A stretch of DNA of 64,000 nucleotides from CAZLMG01 sp964560765 (lineage in GTDB: Bacteria > Bdellovibrionota_B > Oligoflexia > Oligoflexales > CAZLMG01): NCBI GenBank assembly GCA_964560765.1, contig CAZLMG010000010.1:1-64000 (forward strand), in the 5' to 3' direction. A program made the translations under genes and the position numbers. The notes under the pieces were generated by a model. The model saw only the letters and a program-made list of their open reading frames with translations, searched no databases and was not told the origin of the DNA. Positions 16,511-24,197 of this stretch are shown here, piece after piece. Position 1 is the first letter of the stretch. Every line of letters begins with the position of its first letter.

Positions 16511-17440
16511 TTGAGCGCGCAGATCCGACTGTTCTGGGGTGCCGTTGCCATCGCCTTTGCGCCCATTTTCGTTAAAATAATTGATCTAGGATCGACCACC
16601 GTTGGCTTTTACCGCTGTCTATTCGGTGCTTTGCTTTTGGCAATGTTGTGGCTCTGGGGTCGACGAGGCCAAAATGGCGATGTGCAGTCACAGCAACGAA
16701 GACAAAGAGAGTTGCGGCGTGCGTGGCCGTATCTCGCTTTGGCGGGAGCAGTGTTCGCGGCAGACCTCGCCATTTGGCATCGCTCTGTGGTGATTATTGG
16801 CGCTGGGATCGCAACTGTCCTGGCGAATACGCAGGTCATATTCTTGGCCATCTTCGGTATCTGGTTTATGCGCGAGCGTCCCGGGTGGAAATTCTATCTG
16901 AGTTTGCCGTTGGCATTTGGTGGCGCGATTTTGCTGGTCGGGTTTGCTCGGCCGGAAGAGATGACGGGAAATTATTGGGAAGGTGTACTCTGTGGTGCCG
17001 TGACCGGACTGGTGTACGCAACCTACATTCTGTCACTTCGACGCGCCGGCAGCTTGGCACCCAATCTCGACCTGCGCTGGAAAATGATGGTGGTGAGTTT
17101 TGTCAGCGCCATCGGGCTCGGCGTCATCGCCTGGCTTGAGGGCGTCCTAACTTGGCCGCAACCGAAAGATTGGCTTAACCTATTCGCGTTGGCGGCAGTT
17201 TCGCAGGTGATCGGTTGGCTGCTTATCACCCAGAATCTGCCGATGGTGACCGTATCGCGGGCGGGCTTGATTATCTGCGCTCAGCCAGCGCTGGCGACGA
17301 TTCTGGGTGTGTTGTTATTGCATGAGCATCTGACTTATTGGCAATGGCTCGGAGTCGCCATCAGCCTCGTCGGAATCTATCTTGGCAGCACTCGCGAACG
17401 GTTAAAGACTGCACCTGCCGAGGCCCGCTCGACCCCGTAA
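16511..17440 (+). CDS. EamA/DMT-family transporter
   Basis: 309 residues with ten predicted membrane helices in two EamA repeats. TTG start with GAGGTG about 7 bases upstream. Typical features: FVKIIDLGSTTVGFYRCLFGALLLA in helix 1-2, LANTQVIFLAIFG in the first repeat and AQPALATILGVLLLHEHLTYWQWLGVAISLVGIYL at the end. These export small metabolites across the inner membrane; the substrate is not predictable. It starts 16 bases after the RelA/SpoT-like gene. Confidence 0.87.
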   Translation: MSAQIRLFWGAVAIAFAPIFVKIIDLGSTTVGFYRCLFGALLLAMLWLWGRRGQNGDVQSQQRRQRELRRAWPYLALAGAVFAADLAIWHRSVVIIGAGIATVLANTQVIFLAIFGIWFMRERPGWKFYLSLPLAFGGAILLVGFARPEEMTGNYWEGVLCGAVTGLVYATYILSLRRAGSLAPNLDLRWKMMVVSFVSAIGLGVIAWLEGVLTWPQPKDWLNLFALAAVSQVIGWLLITQNLPMVTVSRAGLIICAQPALATILGVLLLHEHLTYWQWLGVAISLVGIYLGSTRERLKTAPAEARSTP

Positions 17441-17473
17441 TCCTTGGAAAGAATAGCTTATATTTCCTGTCCC

Positions 17474-17502
17474 TTGACAGCCAGCTGGGTGCCGCCTAAG
17501 TC
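17474..17502 (+). promoter_or_regulatory. Candidate sigma-70 promoter of lon
   Basis: TTGACA (17474-17479), 17-base spacer, TAAGTC (17497-17502). The -35 box is perfect, the -10 weak. The start point would be near 17509, just upstream of the GGAG site of the TTG start at 17537. Confidence 0.45.
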
Positions 17503-17536
17503 TGCTCCCGGGCCCTTTGCCAAAGCGGAGTGGATT

Positions 17537-19963
17537 TTGACCAAGCAAAAATCACGGGAAAAAGTGCAGATTCAGCCAGCGATGAGCCACGGCTCAGAAG
17601 TCTTGCGCGACTTGGCCATTGTTCCGAGTGATAGTGTGCTATTTCCTGGATCCTCATTGCCCGTCACACCCTTAAGTGGCCTCAGTGCACGCAATCTGCG
17701 GCTTATGCAACAACGAGGCCTACGAGTTGGAGTTTTGCGATGTCGCGGTGAACCCGACGATCCGCGGAACTTCGCTCGCGTTGGGACTTTGGCACACGTC
17801 ACACAGTTGCTGCGCATTAGCGCCCATCAAACCGGCGCCGTCCTGCAGGGCAGTCAACGCTTTAAAGTCGAACACCTGGAAAAGCGGCGCTACGGCTGGG
17901 TAGCGCAAGTGCGCCTGATTGATTCGGTGCCACCACGTGTCACCCAAAGGCACTTAGCAACAGTGCGCGCCTTAAAAACGGCGGTTGGACGTCTGCTCGA
18001 AAGTTTAGCCAGCATCAGCGACGACGCACGGGCGGAAATTTTGGCGTGCGACGATCCCGCCAAGCTGTGCGACCTAGTGGTACCGCACTTATCACTCGGA
18101 GCCGAAGAGCGGCAACTTTTGCTGGAAGATGTTGATGTCCGCCGGCGCATGCGCGCCGTGATGAACGCCATGCGTCGAGAGCATGGGTTAGTGGAGTTGT
18201 CGACACGCATCCATAGCGAAGTCGAGGGTGATTTGCACGAGAACTATCGTCGCGAGTATCTCGTTGAACAAATTCGCACGCTCAAACGTGAACTCGGCGA
18301 AATGGATGGCGAGCTATCCGAGATTGAAAAACTCACCAAGGCTTTGGACGAAGTTGCGTTGCCGACGGCTGTTCGCGAGGGTGTCCGTGAAGAACTTGAC
18401 CGCCTGCAATCTATGGGCCCAGGGTCGCCTGATTACTATGTGACCTACAATTATCTATGCTTGATTCGTGACCTGCCGTGGGGGAGCGCAGAACTTAGGC
18501 TCCCCGATTTTGCCGACGCTGCACGAATTTTGTCGCGATCTCATTTCGGCCTTGATGACGTAAAGGACCAAGTCCTGGAGTATCTTGCCGTGATGCTGCA
18601 TCGTCAGAGCGTGCGTGGACAGGTCCTGCTCTTGAACGGACCGCCAGGCGTTGGCAAGACCTCTTTGGCCGAGGCCATTGCCTCGGCCTTGGGGCGCCCT
18701 TTTGTGCGCGTAGCGTTAGGTGGCGTCAAAGACGAAGCTGAGATTCGCGGACATCGCCGTACTTACATCGGCGCCATGCCGGGAAAGATCTTGCAGGGCA
18801 TCAAGCACGCGAAGTCGGCAGCTCCCGTCATGCTGCTCGATGAGGTTGATAAATTGAGCGGTGAGGGAAAGAGACAAGTCGAAGGCGCGCTTCTGGAGTT
18901 GTTGGATCCGGCGCAAAACCGGCAGTTCGTCGACCATTTCCTGGGCATGCCCTTTGACCTATCGGGCGTTCTATTCGTCGCCACGAGCAACGATGCGGAT
19001 GCCCTGCATCCCGCACTACTCGATCGCATGCAACGCATCGACGTACCTGCCTACACCGAAGTCGAAAAAATTGCGATCGCACGGCGACACCTATTACCCA
19101 TCGTTCGAAAAGATCTAGCACTGAGAGTTGAGCAATTGCAGTTTGGGGCAAAGGCCTTGCGCGCCATTATTCGCAGGTATACCAGTGAAGCTGGGGTTCG
19201 ACAATTACGCCGCGAACTGGAACAGATTGGCCGCAAGCGAGTCCGGAACATGTTGATGGCACGTCGGACCCGTTGGACTCCTATTACCCCCGAGGAGTTG
19301 CCGGCTTGGCTAGGGCCACCCCGCTATTTAGGCGAGACGCTGCCCAAGGCTGGACAGGCCGGCGTAGCCGTTGGTTTGGCGTACACGGAGTTTGGTGGCG
19401 ACATTCTCATCATCGAGGCCAGTCGGGTTCACCAGGACGGTCAGTTGGAGCCAAGGCTGAGGTTGACCGGCAGCCTCGGCAAAGTCATGCGCGAGAGCGC
19501 ACAAACAGCCTTGACCTATCTGCATTGTCACGCGAGTTTGTTGCACTTGCGACCCGAAGATTTTACCGGCCAAAGCTTCCACTTGCATTTTCCCGATGGG
19601 GCAACGCCCAAAGATGGCCCCAGTGCCGGAATTGGCATTCTCTGTGCCTTGGCCAGTAGCTTGAAGGGGATCCCGTTGCCCGCAGATCTGGCGATGACGG
19701 GGGAGGTTACTCTGCGTGGTCAGGTGTTACCCGTGGGCGGGATTCGCGAGAAGGTGCTTGCCTCCATGCGCTATGGACGCCGACGGATCCTTATGCCAAT
19801 GGGTAACGCAGCCGATGTCGAAAAACTACCAGCAGAGGTTCGGCGACGAGCAGAGATTGTGCTTGTGGACGACTTATCCCAGGTGCTGATGCTAACTGGA
19901 TTAACAGCTCGAATTAGGATGCCCGTTGTGGCACCCGCGACTAACAAACAAAGGAACCTCTAG
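17537..19963 (+). CDS. lon: Lon protease (S16)
   Basis: About 808 residues from TTG 17537 (GCGGAG 6 bases upstream); a frame extending to 17444 lies mostly before the likely promoter. Order: LAN substrate-binding domain (about 20-210), helical arm, AAA+ ATPase with Walker A GPPGVGKT at 368-375 and Walker B VMLLDEVDK, and the proteolytic domain. The Ser-Lys dyad is S696 (DGPSAG) and K739 (IREKVLAS), 43 residues apart as in E. coli Lon. Degrades misfolded and regulatory proteins. The LAN domain is divergent (VPSDSVLFPGSSLPVTPL), so this may be a second Lon. Confidence 0.93.
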   Translation: MTKQKSREKVQIQPAMSHGSEVLRDLAIVPSDSVLFPGSSLPVTPLSGLSARNLRLMQQRGLRVGVLRCRGEPDDPRNFARVGTLAHVTQLLRISAHQTGAVLQGSQRFKVEHLEKRRYGWVAQVRLIDSVPPRVTQRHLATVRALKTAVGRLLESLASISDDARAEILACDDPAKLCDLVVPHLSLGAEERQLLLEDVDVRRRMRAVMNAMRREHGLVELSTRIHSEVEGDLHENYRREYLVEQIRTLKRELGEMDGELSEIEKLTKALDEVALPTAVREGVREELDRLQSMGPGSPDYYVTYNYLCLIRDLPWGSAELRLPDFADAARILSRSHFGLDDVKDQVLEYLAVMLHRQSVRGQVLLLNGPPGVGKTSLAEAIASALGRPFVRVALGGVKDEAEIRGHRRTYIGAMPGKILQGIKHAKSAAPVMLLDEVDKLSGEGKRQVEGALLELLDPAQNRQFVDHFLGMPFDLSGVLFVATSNDADALHPALLDRMQRIDVPAYTEVEKIAIARRHLLPIVRKDLALRVEQLQFGAKALRAIIRRYTSEAGVRQLRRELEQIGRKRVRNMLMARRTRWTPITPEELPAWLGPPRYLGETLPKAGQAGVAVGLAYTEFGGDILIIEASRVHQDGQLEPRLRLTGSLGKVMRESAQTALTYLHCHASLLHLRPEDFTGQSFHLHFPDGATPKDGPSAGIGILCALASSLKGIPLPADLAMTGEVTLRGQVLPVGGIREKVLASMRYGRRRILMPMGNAADVEKLPAEVRRRAEIVLVDDLSQVLMLTGLTARIRMPVVAPATNKQRNL

Positions 19964-20605
19964 GGCCTTTTGCGTGCTAGTCGCAGATGCCGGGCAGTGT
20001 GGCAAAGTCGCGACCTGAGCCTCGACTCTGAATTTGGAAGGATAATCGGAAGTAACGTTCAGAAAGGGGAACGTTTGCCGACCTCCAGATCAAAGCCACA
20101 CGGATACACATTCCTCTATAAGATGAATATCCTGTGCAATCTTGATTTCCGTTAGTAAGCCTTCGTTCCGGTTTGGGCGGGATGAAACAACGAGAAAACT
20201 CGTAATTTCCGTATATTAGCGGGTAGCGTTCGGCGTCGATCAAAGATCGATCCGAGGGCATTTTCGACAAATATTGAAGATCACTGGTTTTCACCGGGTT
20301 CCTCTAAGTTTGTGGAGCTTCGCGCCACCTTCAAAGTAAGGCTTCGGAGTTCACCAGAGATTCTTTAAGCGACCCCCAAGCAATAAGAAAAACCCATAAT
20401 AATTTCATTATGTTATAGTCATTTGTGGGTGGGCCTATTTTCTCGATGGTTGGGGTGTGTTTCCAAGCCATTGACCTTATCTGAATAAATACAGATGGTT
20501 GGAAACAGAACACAAAAATCCGGGAGAGCAGCGGAGCACCGGTGTCAGTTGACGTAGCCCTCGATGGCCGTTACAAGGGCGATCCGTCATCGAGTGAGGC
20601 TATGC
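19964..20605 (+). other. 642-base intergenic region rich in hairpins
   Basis: No gene is supported. Inverted repeats seen: AACGTTC/GAACGTT near 20053-20074, a TCGATC/GATCGA hairpin near 20236-20250, and a larger stem-loop at 20460-20505 (TTTCCAA/TTGGAAA enclosing ATCTG 20479-20483 and CAGAT 20492-20496). The stretch around 20390-20435 is AT-rich with ATAAT/ATTAT and ACCCA/TGGGT arms. It may hold a small RNA or a regulatory leader, but no known riboswitch was recognised. Confidence 0.4.
20549..20577 (+). promoter_or_regulatory. Candidate promoter of the SpoIID-like gene
   Basis: TTGACG (20549-20554), 17 bases, TACAAG (20572-20577). Initiation near 20584 would give a short leader carrying GAGG before the ATG at 20606, which supports that start over the upstream ATG at 20564. 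Confidence 0.5.
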
Positions 20606-22078
20606 ATGGATAGGCAATGGGGGCGATCGCTAATTCTGCTAGGCACGGCGTTGTTGGTAGCCGGCGTCGACGAGCAACCTGAGCATCCCATTACGGATTA
20701 CGACGCGTCCCAGTTGCCAGAATATGCACGTGGGTCAGCGGCAACGGATCCCGAGCTACCTCTTGCCGAAGATCCGGAATCACCGGCCACCGACCTTAGC
20801 AGCTGGCTCAGCCCTTGGGAGCGGAGCGTCAGCCTAACCCCGTCGCAAGATGATCGATGGGGAATACCGTATGCCGAGTTAAGTGGCGTCACTGCCTTTG
20901 GCATGCGCTTGCACGAAACTCTGGTACGCGTGAAGATTTTTCCGCATTCTGACGATCTGCCGCCGCATGGCCGCGAACAGAACCCCCGAGTCGCCGTACT
21001 GAGAAATGTGGAGGCATGCGCCATCTACCCGGGCGATCGACAAGTACCGAGGCGCTCCGGTCGCATGCTGCAGCGCGCCTACGTGATCGCGCTCGACGTC
21101 CGGAAACTCACCGATCCTCTCTATATTCGTTGTCACGGCACCACAACTGTCGAACGCGTTGGCCGGGATTCGCACTTTTCTTACGTCGGCGATTTCTGGG
21201 TTCGATCGAGTCCAGGCCAACCGAAAAGCCTAGAGATCGTCAACGTGGTGCCGCTGGAAAATTACCTGCAGGGGGTCTTGCCAGCAGAAGTGTTTCCGTC
21301 TTGGCCCACAGAAGCTCTCAAGAGCCAGGCGGTGGCCGCTAGGACCTATGCTTTGTTTCATTTGTTAGCGGCGCGCCGCCGAACACCGGTCCCTGCATTC
21401 GACGTCGATGACTCGGTACATTACCAGGCATACACCGGCACAAGTCAGCGCGCACCGGAGACAGATTTAGCGATTGCCGCGACGCGAGGTCAAGTTTTGA
21501 GTTATCAAGGGCGCATCATCCGAGCCTTCTACCATGCCGACAGTGGTGGACACACCGAGTCCGCCGAAGAGATCTGGGGAGGATATGTTCCGTATACGAT
21601 CGCGCGACCTGAACCAGCTGTCAGCCAGCATGTACGAACAATGGCGTGGAGAGCCGAGACGACCTTAGCCGAAGTGAACTTAGCATTGCGCAAGCAGCGG
21701 GTCATTGATCGTCATGAGAGCATCGTACGTCTCGAGACTCAGCCGCGCGATCGGACCAAGGGGGGGCGCCTTAAGTCCGTTTGGCTGGTTCTGCAGGACG
21801 GGCGGCGAGTTCGGGCATCCTTGCCCTCCATGCGCCGAGCATTTCCGCTGCGATCTGCGAATTTTCACATTCGACAGGCACAGGATCAGGTGTCGTTCAT
21901 TGGCACCGGAAGCGGACACGGAGTGGGTTTAAATCAAAAGGGCGCCTGTGTCTTGGCTGGCAAGTTTGCCTGGGAATATGGGAGAATTCTGCGTCATTAT
22001 TACCGCGATACAACCGTCTGTCGCATCGACGGATGGTCGTTGTCTGGGGTGCCATCCTGCCAGGATGCAGATTCCTGA
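20606..22078 (+). CDS. SpoIID/LytB-domain exported protein
   Basis: 490 residues. A signal peptide (MDRQWGRSLILLGTALLVAGV) is preceded by GAGG 6 bases before the ATG. The SpoIID domain spans about 205-470: VPLENYLQGVLPAEVFPSWPTEALKSQAVAARTYAL with the likely catalytic E228, then FYHADSGGHTESAEEIWGG and GSGHGVGLNQKGA near the end. SpoIID enzymes are lytic transglycosylases acting on glycan strands lacking stem peptides; in non-sporulating bacteria they are thought to act in cell-wall remodelling. Followed by hemH 43 bases later. Confidence 0.88.
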   Translation: MDRQWGRSLILLGTALLVAGVDEQPEHPITDYDASQLPEYARGSAATDPELPLAEDPESPATDLSSWLSPWERSVSLTPSQDDRWGIPYAELSGVTAFGMRLHETLVRVKIFPHSDDLPPHGREQNPRVAVLRNVEACAIYPGDRQVPRRSGRMLQRAYVIALDVRKLTDPLYIRCHGTTTVERVGRDSHFSYVGDFWVRSSPGQPKSLEIVNVVPLENYLQGVLPAEVFPSWPTEALKSQAVAARTYALFHLLAARRRTPVPAFDVDDSVHYQAYTGTSQRAPETDLAIAATRGQVLSYQGRIIRAFYHADSGGHTESAEEIWGGYVPYTIARPEPAVSQHVRTMAWRAETTLAEVNLALRKQRVIDRHESIVRLETQPRDRTKGGRLKSVWLVLQDGRRVRASLPSMRRAFPLRSANFHIRQAQDQVSFIGTGSGHGVGLNQKGACVLAGKFAWEYGRILRHYYRDTTVCRIDGWSLSGVPSCQDADS

Positions 22079-22121
22079 ACAAGACAACTGGTATCGCTCC
22101 TTGGATACAGATGGAGTCAGC

Positions 22122-23147
22122 ATGCGGCCGACCGGGATCCTCGTGGTGAATTTGGGTACGCCGGAGGCGCCGACCCCCAGTGCAGTTCGCCGCTATCTTC
22201 GCCAGTTCCTCGGCGATTCACGCGTTTTACAGATGCCGGCACTACTTCGTTATTTGTTGCTGAATCTGCTCATTTTGCCACTGCGATCTCGGCGCTCGGC
22301 GCAGGCTTATCAAAAAATATGGACTGCCGAAGGGTCGCCGATTCAGGTGCATGGACGCGCATTGGTTGCAGGATTGCGCCAAGAATTTGGATCCGGTTTC
22401 CGGGTAGAACTGGCTATGCGCTATGGAGAGCCCTCCATAGCCTGTGGCTTGAAGGCATTGGCGGCTGCGGATTGCCGCCAGATTATCGTCCTTCCTCTAT
22501 TTCCGCAGTATGCCACCTCGACTTGGGGTTCGGCGGTGGCGGAGGTCTATGAGCAAGCTGCTCACTTTCAGCGCGTGTTGCCAGTGCACGTGGTTCCCCC
22601 ATTTTTTAATCATCCCCAATTCATCAGTGCGTTTGCGGATGTTGTGCGACCGACGTTGGACACGTTCCAGCCGGACCACGTCCTCATTAGCTTTCACGGG
22701 CTGCCTGAAAGTCATATTCGCGCCGCTGATGCCAATGGTGTCTGTGCCATGCACGATGGCTGTTGTCTGCAGGTGGGAGTAAACAATCGCTTTTGTTATC
22801 GAGCGCAATGCCTAGCGACGGCTAGATGCCTTGCGGACTCCTTGCAATTGCGCACGGGAAACTGGCGAACATCGTTTCAATCACGCTTAGGCCGCCAGCC
22901 TTGGTTGCGACCCTATACGGATCAAGTATTGTCAGAGTTGGCGACTTCTGGCGCCAAAAGGGTTGCGGTGCTCTGCCCCTCGTTTGTTGCCGATAATTTG
23001 GAAACTATCGAGGAGATTGCCATCGAGGGTCGCGAGCACTTTCGAAAATTTGGCGGCTCAGACCTTATTTGCCTGCCCAGCCTTAATGCGGATGCTGCGT
23101 GGGTTGCCGCGGTAAAAACCATCATTGAAGATGCGATGAGGCTCTAG
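22122..23147 (+). CDS. hemH: Ferrochelatase with internal cysteine segment
   Basis: 341 residues. Inserts iron into protoporphyrin IX in the last step of heme synthesis. VVNLGTPEAP begins the chain, H192 (SFHGLPESH) and E294 (DNLETIEE) are the conserved metal-site residues. Residues 208-230 hold five cysteines (C208, C214, C215, C225, C230), the position where an internal [2Fe-2S] cluster is known in Myxococcus-type ferrochelatases. GGAG lies 5 bases before the ATG at 22122; the longer frame overlaps the SpoIID gene. Heme from it would feed the ccm system. Confidence 0.93.
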   Translation: MRPTGILVVNLGTPEAPTPSAVRRYLRQFLGDSRVLQMPALLRYLLLNLLILPLRSRRSAQAYQKIWTAEGSPIQVHGRALVAGLRQEFGSGFRVELAMRYGEPSIACGLKALAAADCRQIIVLPLFPQYATSTWGSAVAEVYEQAAHFQRVLPVHVVPPFFNHPQFISAFADVVRPTLDTFQPDHVLISFHGLPESHIRAADANGVCAMHDGCCLQVGVNNRFCYRAQCLATARCLADSLQLRTGNWRTSFQSRLGRQPWLRPYTDQVLSELATSGAKRVAVLCPSFVADNLETIEEIAIEGREHFRKFGGSDLICLPSLNADAAWVAAVKTIIEDAMRL

Positions 23148-23152
23148 TCCAC

Positions 23153-23890
23153 ATGCTCGTCATCGGTCAGGAACCGATCCTCAACATCATCTTTGAAGAT
23201 AAATCGATTATCGTCGTCAATAAGCCTGCAGGCCAGCTCTTTCACGGCCGAACCGCCGGCCCGCCATCATCTTTGGTAACACAGATACAGAGTTACCTAT
23301 CAAAGTCGCGTGAAAAATCCGCTGACACCTACGTGGGCGTTGTGCATCGCCTGGACCGTCCTACATCAGGGCTTGCTCTTTTCGCCTGTAACTCCAAAGC
23401 TGCGGGGCGCCTCGGGCAGCAGTTCTCGCAACGCGAGGTGGAAAAGGATTACCTCACCGTTGTCTGTGGTCAGGTCGCCAGTCCATCTGGAACTCTTGAG
23501 GACGAACTCGAGGTGATGACGGGTGACGAAACGAGAGGCGAGGACATAGAAGCGAGTCGCCCGGAGCAAAGGAAGCAGTATTGTCAGTTGCGCTACGAGG
23601 TCCTAAGAACCATGCCACAAGCGACGCTGCTAAAAGTTCGACTCGGCACAGGCCGACGACACCAAATTCGTCGCCAGTGGAGTCTGCGAGGCCATCCGGT
23701 GGTTGGCGATGCTTTGTATGGCGCAACGCAATCGTTTCCGGAGTTAAAGTCAGGGGATCCCAGGTTTCACCCGATTGCTCTGCATGCTTGGCACCTCAGT
23801 ATCAAGCATCCGCTGAGCTTCGAGCGACTGACCTTTCAAGCACCACCCCCTGCCATTTGGCAGGAGTGGACTGCAGGAACCTTGAACTGA
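23153..23890 (+). CDS. RluA-family pseudouridine synthase
   Basis: 245 residues. FEDKSIIVVNKPAGQLFHG opens the domain, the catalytic motif is HRLDRPTSG with D68, and the later GTGRRHQIRRQWSLRGHPVVGDALYG block matches RluA/RluD/TruC. No S4 domain is seen, so it is closer to TruC/RluA short forms. Target RNA unknown (23S rRNA or tRNA). Begins 5 bases after hemH. Confidence 0.9.
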   Translation: MLVIGQEPILNIIFEDKSIIVVNKPAGQLFHGRTAGPPSSLVTQIQSYLSKSREKSADTYVGVVHRLDRPTSGLALFACNSKAAGRLGQQFSQREVEKDYLTVVCGQVASPSGTLEDELEVMTGDETRGEDIEASRPEQRKQYCQLRYEVLRTMPQATLLKVRLGTGRRHQIRRQWSLRGHPVVGDALYGATQSFPELKSGDPRFHPIALHAWHLSIKHPLSFERLTFQAPPPAIWQEWTAGTLN

Positions 23891-24197
23891 CGCCGTGAAA
23901 TGTGCTTTGGGTACTCCCATGTCACTTCCAACCCCTCAGCAACTTCCGCATATCACGCCTCGTACAGTGAGCCGCATCATGACGCGACTTTCCATTAGGG
24001 CGCGAGCCATGCATGACGACTATCTGAAAGAGCTTTCGCCAGTCAAGATCGCGATCTTTGATGAAATGAAAACGTTTGAACACACCAAGTGTAAACCCGT
24101 CTCGATTGCCGTTCATTGTTTACAACAATCAGCGACTAGAAGGGATGGTACCCCAGATTGTATAGGGGGTACCCAAAGCACAGTTAACGACACCAGT
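23891..24197. other. Intergenic region between converging genes
   Basis: A rightward reading frame through here (from 23895) runs 200 bases into the RND gene on the other strand and shows no family signal, so I call no gene. It holds the inverted repeat at 24147-24173. Confidence 0.5.
24147..24173. repeat. 8-bp inverted repeat downstream of the RND gene
   Basis: GGTACCCC (24147-24154) and GGGGTACC (24166-24173) pair perfectly around an 11-base loop. It lies between converging genes and could end transcription, but no T-run follows on either strand. Confidence 0.5.

Noticed and set aside
19977..20294. Leftward 105-codon frame in the gap after lon
   Set aside because: No ribosome site and no recognisable domain; the gap looks like structured non-coding DNA.
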